Origin: Blepharisma stoltei
Taxonomy: Eukaryota; Ciliophora; Heterotrichea; Heterotrichida; Blepharismidae
Length of the DNA: 64,000 nucleotides
Direction: 5' to 3'
Assembly (NCBI GenBank): GCA_914767885.1
Contig: CAJZBQ010000041.1
Span: 439,001-503,000, forward strand
The notes beneath the pieces were generated by a model. It was given only the letters and a program-made list of their open reading frames with translations, was not told where the DNA came from and did no database searches. Positions 56,290 through 64,000 of this stretch are shown here, piece by piece; the first letter of the stretch is position 1, and each line of letters opens with the position of its first letter. Made by a program: the position numbers and the translations under genes.

Positions 56290-56500
56290 AGTCCGTACTT
56301 CCTGACCTCAGCTTAGGCCATAGCTCTGAATAAAGTAGTTGGGTCAGCTAATCGTCAACCTGTTTCTGTCCCTAAGCCCTTTAGGATCTTTCTGATCTCA
56401 CCAGACTCAGTGTAGACCCATTCTCTTGAGCGAGACTCCGGACTTCTCTCACTGAGATCGGATTAGGATAAGGATTCTATCCCTAGCTAAAATTTTTAAC
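56290..56500. repeat. GC-richer block, possible SINE relative
   Basis: A moderately GC-rich island without a coding frame between the SNM1 gene and the duplicated locus. It contains CTGACCTCAGCTTAGGCC and GATCGGATTAGGATAAGGAT. It resembles the SINE-like blocks in composition only; no duplication or family start was found. Confidence 0.3.
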
Positions 56501-56887
56501 TGCATGAGTTTAATCTTAATTATATTTACTTTCTTAACATCTTTGATGCTTTTACCAATACCGAGTTTGGATTCAAATTTTAATGTCATCTATCCCAAAA
56601 AAAATAGATTTACTAATTAATAATCATTGTTACTGAAATCTATTGCTTGATTTTATTTTCTTATGCTAGTGCCTAATAGGTTTATATCTTCTTCTTAGCA
56701 GGAGCCAAATAGCTCTCTATGTGAACAAAAACATTTTTCTTCAGATTAGGCTAGCTCGTTTGTATTAAAATTACTACAATTAAGTAATCAGTTTATATTG
56801 AATTTTGAAAGATAATTTAATTTTTCCATATTTATTTGGCCTTAATAAGGAATCTGTTATTATCCATTTTCTATATTAATTTTAAAG
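56501..56887. other. spacer that is part of the duplicated unit
   Basis: No gene. The segment 56527-56600 (TTTCTTAACATCTTTGATGC onward) recurs at 59393-59465 and, more weakly, near 57720, marking the tandem duplication unit. Confidence 0.5.
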
Positions 56888-57205
56888 ATGCGTAGGGAGA
56901 AAGTTCATGGAGTTTATACAAATCAAACTGTGAAGCATTGTGGAACTTGCTGCAGAGAAGGAGGATTTTCTGATGAAAAACCATACTGAAGCGGTTTTGG
57001 AAAAGTAACAAATGGGGTTCCCGAAATCACTTACTCTATAAAGCTGCATAAAAACATAACCACTTCAAAGAAGTATAATCGTCGAAGATGATCACCAGTG
57101 GAGATCATTCCAAAAGAAAAAAAAATAAAAAAGATTTTTAGAGAAGATTCAACCAGGTATAAGTTCGAGCATAACTTATACGTCCTTGAAGCGCTTAAAT
57201 TATAA
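56888..57205 (+). CDS. small conserved protein, duplicated family, copy 1
   Basis: A 105-residue frame with two UGA-Trp codons (KPYWSGF, RRRWSPV). It starts MRREKVHGVYTNQTVKHCGT and has Cys in HCGTCC, then FGKVTNGVPEITY and a basic C-terminal half. It aligns end to end with the copies at 57893 and 59571 but is the most diverged. Synonymous and conservative changes dominate, and the frame stays open, so it is probably functional. Function unknown; the Cys/His cluster might bind metal. Confidence 0.65.
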
Positions 57206-57351
57206 TTGGTAATTAAATTGTCTATTAAAGAAATATTATTGATGCAAATTCAATTTATGAGTAAATAGCCATGGTCAATACTGCAGAGATATTTTTGGAA
57301 ATTAAATAGATTTTAAAATAAATTTGATCTAACAAAATTATGAATATACAG

Positions 57352-57790
57352 TTGCTCAATTATTAGATTTTCTGTGCCTTAAATAGCTTGGAGAGTAGTT
57401 ATTAGCTCTTGGAACTCTTGCTGCTATTTTTGATAGTATACTTGCAGAGGCTTCAGGTTTTACCTTGCTTAAACTCCTTTCATCTTTTTTGCTTTTAGTA
57501 GTTGCTTTTGGAGATCTCAAAATGACTTTCTTGCTCTGTGCATTATTTAACTAATTAAAGCTTCATCATGATGGCAATGACTTTTTATACACTCATTTCC
57601 ACTTTTTCTAATCCCTTTTTAAGCAAACCCAGCTCTTTTCTCATTTCTTTTACCTGCTTTTCAGTCTCTTGTTTGCTGATCTCATAAAGCTGGAGTTTTT
57701 TTTTCAACATCCTTATTGAAATACTTTCTTAGAGTCTAACACTTTTACTCAGAACTAAATACTTTCAGATTTTAATTAGCTCATTATAAT
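57352..57790 (-). pseudogene. coiled-coil gene remnant, copy 1
   Basis: Matches the C-terminal half of the intact gene at 59993-60874 (TCAGTCTCTTGTTTGCTGAT, TTTTGGAGATCTCAAAATGA), but carries stops and indels: an in-frame stop near 57550 (TTTAACTAATTAAAG in place of the intact reading), a deletion near 57570-57590 and loss of the 5' half. Non-functional. Confidence 0.8.
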
Positions 57791-57892
57791 TACTCTTAAG
57801 AATCTATTGAAGAAGATAATTTAATTTTTCCATATTTATTTTGGCCTTAATAAGAAATCTGTTATTATCCATTTTCTATAATAATTTTAAAG

Positions 57893-58222
57893 ATGCGTAG
57901 GGAAAAGGTTCATGGAGTCTATACAAATCAAACTGTGAAGCATTGTGGAACTTGCTGCAACGACGGAGGATATTATGGGGGAAAACCATACAAAAAGGGT
58001 TTTGGAAAAGTAACAAATGGGGTTCCTGAAATCACTTACAATATAAAACAACATAAAGCAATAACCTCTTCAAAGAAGTATAATTGTCGAAGATGAACAC
58101 CAGTGATGTATACTCCAAAAGAAAAAAGAATAAAAAAGGTTTTTAGAGAAGATTCAATCAGGTATAAGTTCGAGCATAACTTCGAAGTCATTGAAACAGC
58201 TTTAATTATAATTGGTAATTAA
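57893..58222 (+). CDS. small conserved protein, duplicated family, copy 2
   Basis: A 109-residue frame nearly identical to copy 3 (59571). Differences include CCNDGG versus CCSDGG and RRWTPV versus RRCTPV, where copy 2 has TGA (Trp) and copy 3 TGC (Cys). Key marks are MRREKVHGVYTNQTVKHCGT, GGKPYKKGFGKVTNG and FREDSIRYKFEHNFEVIE. Function unknown. The open frame across both later copies argues for selection on the protein. Confidence 0.7.
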
Positions 58223-58314
58223 ATTGTGTACTAAAGAAATATTATTGAGTAAGCAACCATGGTCAATACTGCAGAGATATTTTTGGAAATTGAATAGATT
58301 TAAAAATAAATTTG

Positions 58315-59016
58315 TTATGAATTTACAGCTAGTCCATTATTAGATTTTCTGTGCCTTAAATAGCTTAGGCAATAATTTATAGCTTTTGGAACTCTTGCTG
58401 TTATTTTTGATAGTATACTTGCAGAGGCTTCAGGCTTCACTTTGGTTAAACTCCTTTCATCTTTTTTGATTTTAGTAGTTGCTTTTGGAGATCTCAAAAT
58501 GACTTTCTTGCTCTGTGTATTATTCGATTCAATTAAAGCTTCATCATGGTGACAATGATTTTCTAAATCGTCAATTCTTGCTATACTTTCATTTCCGCTT
58601 TTGCTAATTCCTTTTCTAAGCAAACCCAGCCCTTTTCTCATTTCTTTTACCTGCTCTTCAGTCTCTTGCTTGTTGATCTCATAAAGCTGAAGAGTTTTTT
58701 CAAGCACTGGAATAACATCCTTTTTGAAATATTCACTTTCGCTTTGGCTTTTTGAGAAATAGAAAATTGCTCTTCAATTTCAGTTCGGACTTTTTCTATT
58801 TTTTTTCCTAAATCAGCGATTCTTTCTTTATTTTTGCTTTCTTTAGCTTGATATATTGTAGGTTTGAGAGAAATAATTTCTTTGTATTTGTTTTCATATA
58901 TATTTCTTAATTCGTTGGCATGCTGAATCTGCAATTTGATTTGCTCAATTTCTTGATCGTTTATTTTGGGGACTTTGAATTTATCATTTTCGACTTCTAC
59001 ATTAAAACTTTGAGAG
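58315..59016 (-). pseudogene. coiled-coil gene remnant, copy 2 (frameshifted, 5' replaced)
   Basis: Nearly identical to 59993-60660 but with a one-base loss near 58742 (TTCGCTTTGGC against TTCGCTTTTGGC in the intact copy), which splits the protein after SISQKAKA. The 5' end is missing: at about 59016 the sequence switches to an SNM1 fragment in the opposite sense, so the first about 70 codons and the start are gone. Recently dead, judging by the otherwise high identity. Confidence 0.85.
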
Positions 59017-59395
59017 AGAAACATTATTAGTAGAGCTCTCGTTATATGTCAATATTAAGTGAGTTTATGCTTAGAAGGATTGAAATTTTTGGATTAAGTC
59101 CAGATTTATTCAGCACAAACAGTGACGATGGATGAATTCATGCAGTGCTGAGAAAGCATATGTTTAGAATTTATCAAAGAAACCGAGAGGGGCTTGATGC
59201 GATAGGTATTTATTTGTCTGGGTGGTATAAGAAATACAGCAAAGAATGGCCATTTTATCTTGTTCCTTATTGATTGCATCGAGCTTCTCAGAAATAAAAC
59301 AATTTGTTGAAAAAATAAAACCTGAAAGATTTAGTTAAATAGTGCCACCTGGAAAATCATTGATGGGAGTGTTTGAGTTGAGCAGGAAAGTACTT
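59017..59395 (+). pseudogene. truncated SNM1 gene fragment
   Basis: Copies 55661-56050 of the SNM1 gene (GAGAGAAACATTATTAGTAG, then GTGACGATGGATGAATTCAT) with a small internal deletion near 59055, a stop in place of the Ser codon at the SLHSSF site (CCTTATTGATTGCATCG shows a shifted frame) and further stops. It lacks the N-terminal metal motifs. Part of the tandem duplication. Confidence 0.85.
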
Positions 59396-59570
59396 TCTTA
59401 ACGTCTTCAACACTTTTACCAATACTAAATATCGATTTCAGATTTTAATGCCATCTAATAGATTTACTTCTTAACAATCATTGCAGAGCTAAGCTCAATT
59501 AATTTTTCCATATTTATTTTAGCCTTAATAAGGAATCTGTTATTATCCATTTTCTATAATAATTGTAAAG

Positions 59571-59900
59571 ATGCGTAGGGAAAAGGTTCATGGAGTCTAT
59601 ACAAATCAAACTGTGAAGCATTGTGGAACTTGTTGCAGCGACGGAGGATATTATGGGGGAAAACCATACAAAAAGGGTTTTGGAAAAGTAACAAATGGGA
59701 TTCCTGAAATCACTTACAATATAAAACAGCATAACGCAATAACCTCTTCAAAGAAGTATAATTGTCGAAGATGCACACCAGTGATGTATACTCCAAAAGA
59801 AAAAAGAATAAAAAAGGTTTTTAGAGAAGATTCAATCAGGTATAAGTTCGAGCATAACTTCGAAGTCATTGAAACAGCTTTAATTATAATTGGTAATTAA
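59571..59900 (+). CDS. small conserved protein, duplicated family, copy 3
   Basis: A 109-residue frame with no UGA. Same features as copy 2: MRREKVHGVYTNQTVKHCGT, HCGTCCSDGGYYGGKPYKKG, TNGIPEITYNIKQH and CRRCTPVMYTPKEKR. The CRRC in this copy adds a second CxxC-like pair to HCGTCC, so this version could bind zinc. Convergent with the coiled-coil gene, 92 bp apart, the same arrangement as in the other units. Confidence 0.7.
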   Translation: MRREKVHGVYTNQTVKHCGTCCSDGGYYGGKPYKKGFGKVTNGIPEITYNIKQHNAITSSKKYNCRRCTPVMYTPKEKRIKKVFREDSIRYKFEHNFEVIETALIIIGN

Positions 59901-59992
59901 ATTGTGTACTAAAGAAATATTATTGAGTAAGCAACCATGGTCAATACTGCAGAGATATTTTTGGAAATTGAATAGATTTAAAAATAAATTTG

Positions 59993-60874
59993 TTATGAAT
60001 TTACAGCTAGTCCATTATTAGATTTTCTGTGCCTTAAATAGCTTGGACAATAATTCTTAGCTCTTGGAACTCTTGCTGTTATTTTTGATAGTATACTTGC
60101 AGAGGCTTCAGGCTTCACTTTGGTTAAACTCCTTTCATCTTTTTTGATTTTAGTAGTTGCTTTTGGAGATCTCAAAATGACTTTCTTGCTCTGTGCATTA
60201 TTCGACTCAATTAAAGCTTCATCATGGTGGCAATGACTTTCAAAATCGTCAATTTTTGCTATACTTTCATTTCCACTTTTTCTAATTCCTTTTCTAAGCA
60301 AACCCAGCTCTTTTCTCATTTCTTTTACCTGCTCTTCAGTCTCTTGCTTGTTGATCTCATAAAGCTGAAGAGTTTTTTCAAGTACCGGAATAACATCCTT
60401 TTTGAAATATTCACTTTCGCTTTTGGCTTTTTGAGAAATAGAAACTTGTTCTTCAATTTCAGTTCGGACTTTTTCTATTTTATTTTCTAAATCAGCGATT
60501 CTTTCTTTATTTTTGCTTTCTTTAGCTTGATATGTTGGAGCTTTGAGAGACATAATTTCTTTGTATTTGTTTTCATATATATTTCTTAATTCGTTGGCAT
60601 GCTGAATCTGCAATTTGATTTGCTCAATTTCTTGATCGTTTATTTTGGGGACTTTGAATTTATCATTTTCGACTTCGACATATTGGAATTGGAAATCGTA
60701 TTCAGGAACTATAAACCTTCTTGAAGTCTCTGTTGAGCTCCGAGCATCACTGTCAGTGAAGCTATAACTAAATTGTCTTTTTAATCTTGAAACTTCGGCT
60801 TCTTTGGCTTCAAGCTGTGCAGATAGTTCGCTGACTTTGAGTTCGAGATCTGCAAGCTGAGACATAAACAACAT
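59993..60874 (-). CDS. coiled-coil protein, the intact copy
   Basis: A 293-residue frame from ATG 60874 (MLFMSQLADLELKVSELSAQ). A short N-terminal coiled coil, then a linker (TETSRRFIVPEYDFQFQYVE), then a long coiled coil from about 75 to 215 (EIEQIKLQIQHANELRNIYE, EEQVKEMRKELGLLRKGI) and a basic tail (SPKATTKIKKDERSLTKVK). No enzyme motif. Structural or cytoskeletal role likely. Only this copy of three is intact. Confidence 0.75.
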   Translation of the reverse strand: MLFMSQLADLELKVSELSAQLEAKEAEVSRLKRQFSYSFTDSDARSSTETSRRFIVPEYDFQFQYVEVENDKFKVPKINDQEIEQIKLQIQHANELRNIYENKYKEIMSLKAPTYQAKESKNKERIADLENKIEKVRTEIEEQVSISQKAKSESEYFKKDVIPVLEKTLQLYEINKQETEEQVKEMRKELGLLRKGIRKSGNESIAKIDDFESHCHHDEALIESNNAQSKKVILRSPKATTKIKKDERSLTKVKPEASASILSKITARVPRAKNYCPSYLRHRKSNNGLAVNS

Positions 60875-61394
60875 TTTAAAAAATTATACAATCATAAACC
60901 TTCATTACAAATTTTTATTAATTAATGAATTAAAAATAGTGATGTGAAATTATTTGACCTTGTGGATTTAATTTAGATTAAATTCAGATATCGATTTAAG
61001 AATGGCTAAACAAAATTAAGAATGAGGGTGAGAACTATTATTAGATTCTAATTTAAAGTTATTTGAGTTGGCTGATAAGCTCACTTCTCTTTTGATAACA
61101 CACAAAAAACAAATAAAATTCCCCTAAAAATGCAATTTATAGTCTTAATAATTATAAAATAACTTTTAATATTAATTAGATATCTTTCAATAACTTTAAA
61201 TTAAATATTTGAGAGAATGCCTTTTCTTAACTTTTCTATTTCTAATATCACAATAATGATATATGATAAAATATAAGATTTCAAAAATTCATATCCCAAC
61301 AAAATATATTATTCTAAAATAGGAACATTCAGCCAATATTCAAGATAGACTTATAGTTAGAATATCATCTTACAATTAAATAATTAATTAATTT
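60875..61394. other. AT-rich spacer between divergent coiled-coil genes
   Basis: No gene or repeat supported. Confidence 0.5.
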
Positions 61395-64000
61395 ATGTCT
61401 TCAAGACCGAAACGAATTGTTAAACTGCCAGCCTCACTTGACAGTCTGATAGGCTTTCAGTTAGACTTCTCCAACCTTAAAGCTGATATCGAATTTTTGG
61501 CCAAATCGATAGCTGACAATGAAGAGAATTTAATCTCGTTAACCATAAAACTTGATGAAGAAATTGACAAAATCTCCTCTCGTATGAATAAAATCCCAGA
61601 AGTTGAGCAGAAAGCTGAAACTTTCAGTAAATCCGTTGAAGACGTTTACCGCATGAAAGATAAAGTTAACTCTTGAAGCGAACGTTTTGTGGCCCTGGAG
61701 GAAAAATACTTCCTAATGGGTCAGCAGTACTCTGACCGATTCAGTCAGCTGGAAAGTGTTGTCGATTCTACAATAAAAACCATGGAAGATAAATTCACAA
61801 ATCTTTATCAGAAATCTACTGAAAATGCACTCTCCAAAATTGATGAAATTGAAAAAGCAGCAATGGCAAGAATCAAAAAGGCTGAATCAGACTTAGCTTA
61901 TTTCCAAAACATGGCAAGGATTAATGATCTCGAAACAAGAGATATGCTTAAAAAAGAAATTAATGCTTCAACAGAAAAATTAGTAAATATGATCCACGAT
62001 GTGCATGAAGTTGATAATATAATGCAGTCCCCATATAATTTCCCTGATGGTTAGGATTAACTCTAGCGGTCAGTGGAGTTCAACTCTACCCCTTCATAAG
62101 TTAGCTTTACGCTCAGATGGCGCTAGATACTAACTACAACTAACACCCTTTTCCGTTGACGTCACCAAAAAATGATGACATCAGAAAGTCTGTTGGGAGA
62201 CTTATCCGTAAAAGGCTCGATCCTTGACCAACGATTAAGGACTGCCTAGAATCGCATGCTTGATGTATTGCTGCCTACATTAGCCCTATGCAGACCAAAG
62301 ATTGCCTCCCAGAAATTCGTAAGGATGCTGCGCCTCGGTGGATTTTTGGTACTAACTCCCCCCCCCCTTTAAAATTGAAACAAAAAATTTTGTTTCAATT
62401 TAAAGGGGGGTTAAGAAAATTTTTTTATAAAAAAATTTATATATAAAAATTTTTTCAGAGATAAAATTTTATAGAAAATAAATTATATAAATTTAAAGAG
62501 ACAATAAATTGAGTAAATTATATTTAATAACATTATAATTTTATGACAATGCCTAGTCGGTAAGTTAGCAAGTTCTATTTTCTTAAAAATCGCTCTTTAA
62601 AATTTAAGAATACTATTTTAGAAAGTTTTGAATTTTCACGTTAAACTTATAAAATTTGCATTTAATAGTTTTAAAAATGGAAAGTGTTTGATTTTTAATT
62701 TTAATTTCATGAAAAATTAATTCATAAATTTCTCAATCTCAAAGTGTAAACTTGCTGAAATGGTATTCTTCTAACTCTCCCCATAACAATTGGACAAAAT
62801 AGAGTTTAATTTCTAAATCTTATATGTTTGAAGCATATTAAATAGGGTATTAACGTATTTAAATATAAAATAATGATTTTTACCTATAAAATTTTCTATT
62901 ATAATAAAATTTTGTTTCAATTTAAAGGGGGGGTAATTTCCCAAAAAAGTAGGAATTTTACCTATATTTTGTTTCAATTTAAAGGGGGGGGGGGAGAGTA
63001 AGCTTTTTGCCTCGACCCACAAAAGACAGACTCTGGAGAACTATCACCAATGGGATCCTCAGGCCTCGATCAACTCACAGGACATCAGGAATCTAACTCA
63101 GCCCAAATTTTAATAATTCTTTTTCCTGATGAAGATATTGAAAAAGCTTTAATGTACCGTGATGCACAGAATATCGTGGATATGCAAGATTATGAATATT
63201 ATGGAAGCAGGGAAGGAGAGGACACACTAATTAGAGATTTTGAAGAGGGAAAGGAAAGCAGAGCTAGATCAAGACGAACTGATGATCCTTATGTAAATCA
63301 GTTAAATATTGAAAGGCAAGCTAATGAAACTGAAGTCTCACCTAGCAGAAAGCAGAGAAGAGAAATTAAAAACTCAAGAGATGAAAGAATCCCTTCGGAA
63401 GGCAGTGGCAGATTAGATGCAAGAAGTGGGGAAAGATATAGGCAAAGCTCTGAAAGAGAAAGCGCTGATATGAGAGAAAGACAACGAAAAGGGAGCAGAA
63501 TTGATGAAAGAGACACTGAAAGCAGAGACAGGCAAGGATCAAGATCCAATGAGACAAGGAATCCACAGAGACTTGGAGACATAAAATATCTTGAAACCCA
63601 AGCCAGCTACTTAGAAGTCTCTCCAGATAAAAACAACCCAGACACCCAAACTAACGCATCAGACCAGTCTCCTTTCAACGCAAAAGAAAAAATCGAATCA
63701 GCCACCAAGCAGCAAGGCGAGCGAAATAGACAGCTGATAGACTACATAAAGCGAATGAATATGCGACTCTCCGAAGTTGAAAGCAAAGTTCAAAACATAA
63801 ATTTACGAAATCTCCTTAAAGAAGATTCTACCATGCAAGAAATCGAAAATAAAGCTCCAAAATCTAGAGACGAGCTTGAGCTAGAGATGAATTTAAAGTT
63901 TGTAACAATAGTTACTCAGTTGAACGACTATAAGAAACTTATGAGGTCATTTTCTACTACTGTGGCTGATTTCAGCATTGATCAGGTGGCGACTGAAAAC
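61395..64000 (+). CDS. coiled-coil protein split by a SINE carrying a MITE (3' end outside window)
   Basis: Segments 61395-62049 and 63132-64000 (runs off the right edge) join in phase to at least 508 residues. It starts MSSRPKRIVKLPASLDSLIG. A coiled coil fills residues about 25-215 (with UGA-Trp in KVNSWSERF), then a charged, Arg/Ser/Glu-rich region (RERQRKGSRIDERDTESRDR) and another coiled coil (RQLIDYIKRMNMRLSEVESK). The first part ends NFPD and the second resumes PDEDIEKALMYRD across an 11-bp duplication. No family recognised. The frame after 63132 is unmistakably coding to the window end. Confidence 0.65.
62050..63120 (+). mobile_element. SINE-like retroposon interrupted by a MITE
   Basis: The target duplication is TTTCCCTGATG (62039-62049) and TTTTCCTGATG (63121-63131), one mismatch. 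SINE-like GC-rich DNA lies at 62050-62352 and resumes at 63001, ending in an AT tail (CCCAAATTTTAATAATTC). The MITE at 62355-63000 sits inside it. Removing the whole keeps the host frame. Sequence similarity to the other SINEs is not obvious, so it may be a different subfamily. Confidence 0.65.
62355..63000. mobile_element. family-C MITE nested in a SINE
   Basis: TA at 62353-62354 and 62999-63000. The left end ACTCCCCCCCCCCTTTAAAA with TTGAAACAAAAT is followed by its complement (TTTTGTTTCAATTTAAAGGG). The right end carries the complement motif twice (about 62909 and 62968), ending GGGGGAGAG. Same plan as families A and B with another motif. AT-rich, non-coding. Confidence 0.88.

Noticed and set aside
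62355-63000. Poly-C/poly-G runs as sequencing or assembly artefacts
   Set aside because: They recur as inverted pairs at element ends in many loci with matching motifs and TA flanks. Exact run lengths may still be unreliable.

Overview
The window reads as germline-type DNA (micronuclear, or macronuclear with IESs retained) from a heterotrich ciliate, most likely Blepharisma. Three things in the sequence point there. First, UGA is read as tryptophan: conserved genes run straight through in-frame TGA at Trp positions (for example the VDI-W-SCG of an AMPK-type kinase, the FDYI-W-DAF-W of a K+ channel pore, and six UGA codons in a PPP1R21-like protein), while UAA and UAG end genes. Second, introns are only 15-16 nt (1082-1096, 16953-16968, 29421-29435). 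Third, many genes are cut by non-coding insertions whose removal, usually from TA to TA, restores an uninterrupted and homologous reading frame. That is how internal eliminated sequences (IESs) behave.

Layout. 1-9420: start of a minus-strand gene, a SAPS-domain PP6 regulatory subunit split by a MITE, a Tim44-like membrane protein, a basic hypothetical protein and a PPP1R21/FERRY-like coiled-coil protein. 9421-11650: a repeat yard of SINE-like and decayed MITE copies. 11652-22321: an AGC kinase, ribosomal protein eS12, a dually acylated protein, a second repeat yard, an AMPK/SNF1-type kinase, glucosamine-6-phosphate N-acetyltransferase and two hypothetical genes. 22591-30301: an SK-type K+ channel, a 7TM-RGS receptor and an unknown gene, each split by insertions, then a taxilin. 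30302-32430: MITEs. 32492-38338: a PG-rich protein, Exo70 with two insertions, a MAP kinase and mitochondrial HSP60. 38890-41805: a Mutator-like transposon nested in a MITE. 42255-48573: a zinc-binding-like acidic protein, a split hypothetical gene, a 1.7-kb palindromic element with nested MITEs, another hypothetical gene and a small TIM chaperone. 49020-56248: a pepsin-like protease split by a SINE, an ankyrin/EF-hand protein with a 74-bp IES, a hypothetical gene and an SNM1-family nuclease. 56888-60874: a three-copy tandem duplication with pseudogenes. 61395-64000: a coiled-coil gene split by a SINE that itself carries a MITE, running off the window.

The main result is the mobile DNA. At least four kinds share the window: (a) MITEs with TA plus ACTCCCCC-type ends and interchangeable internal motifs; (b) long GC-rich SINE-like retroposons with 11-16 bp target duplications; (c) short hairpin elements; (d) larger TIR transposons (a MULE with 9-bp target duplication, and an 883-bp element with an 8-bp duplication). 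Members of a, b, c and d (the 883-bp element) sit inside coding sequence and come out in frame on paper, so retroposons as well as MITEs appear to be tolerated through genome editing. Functions are assigned from motifs recognised by eye; no database or alignment was run.
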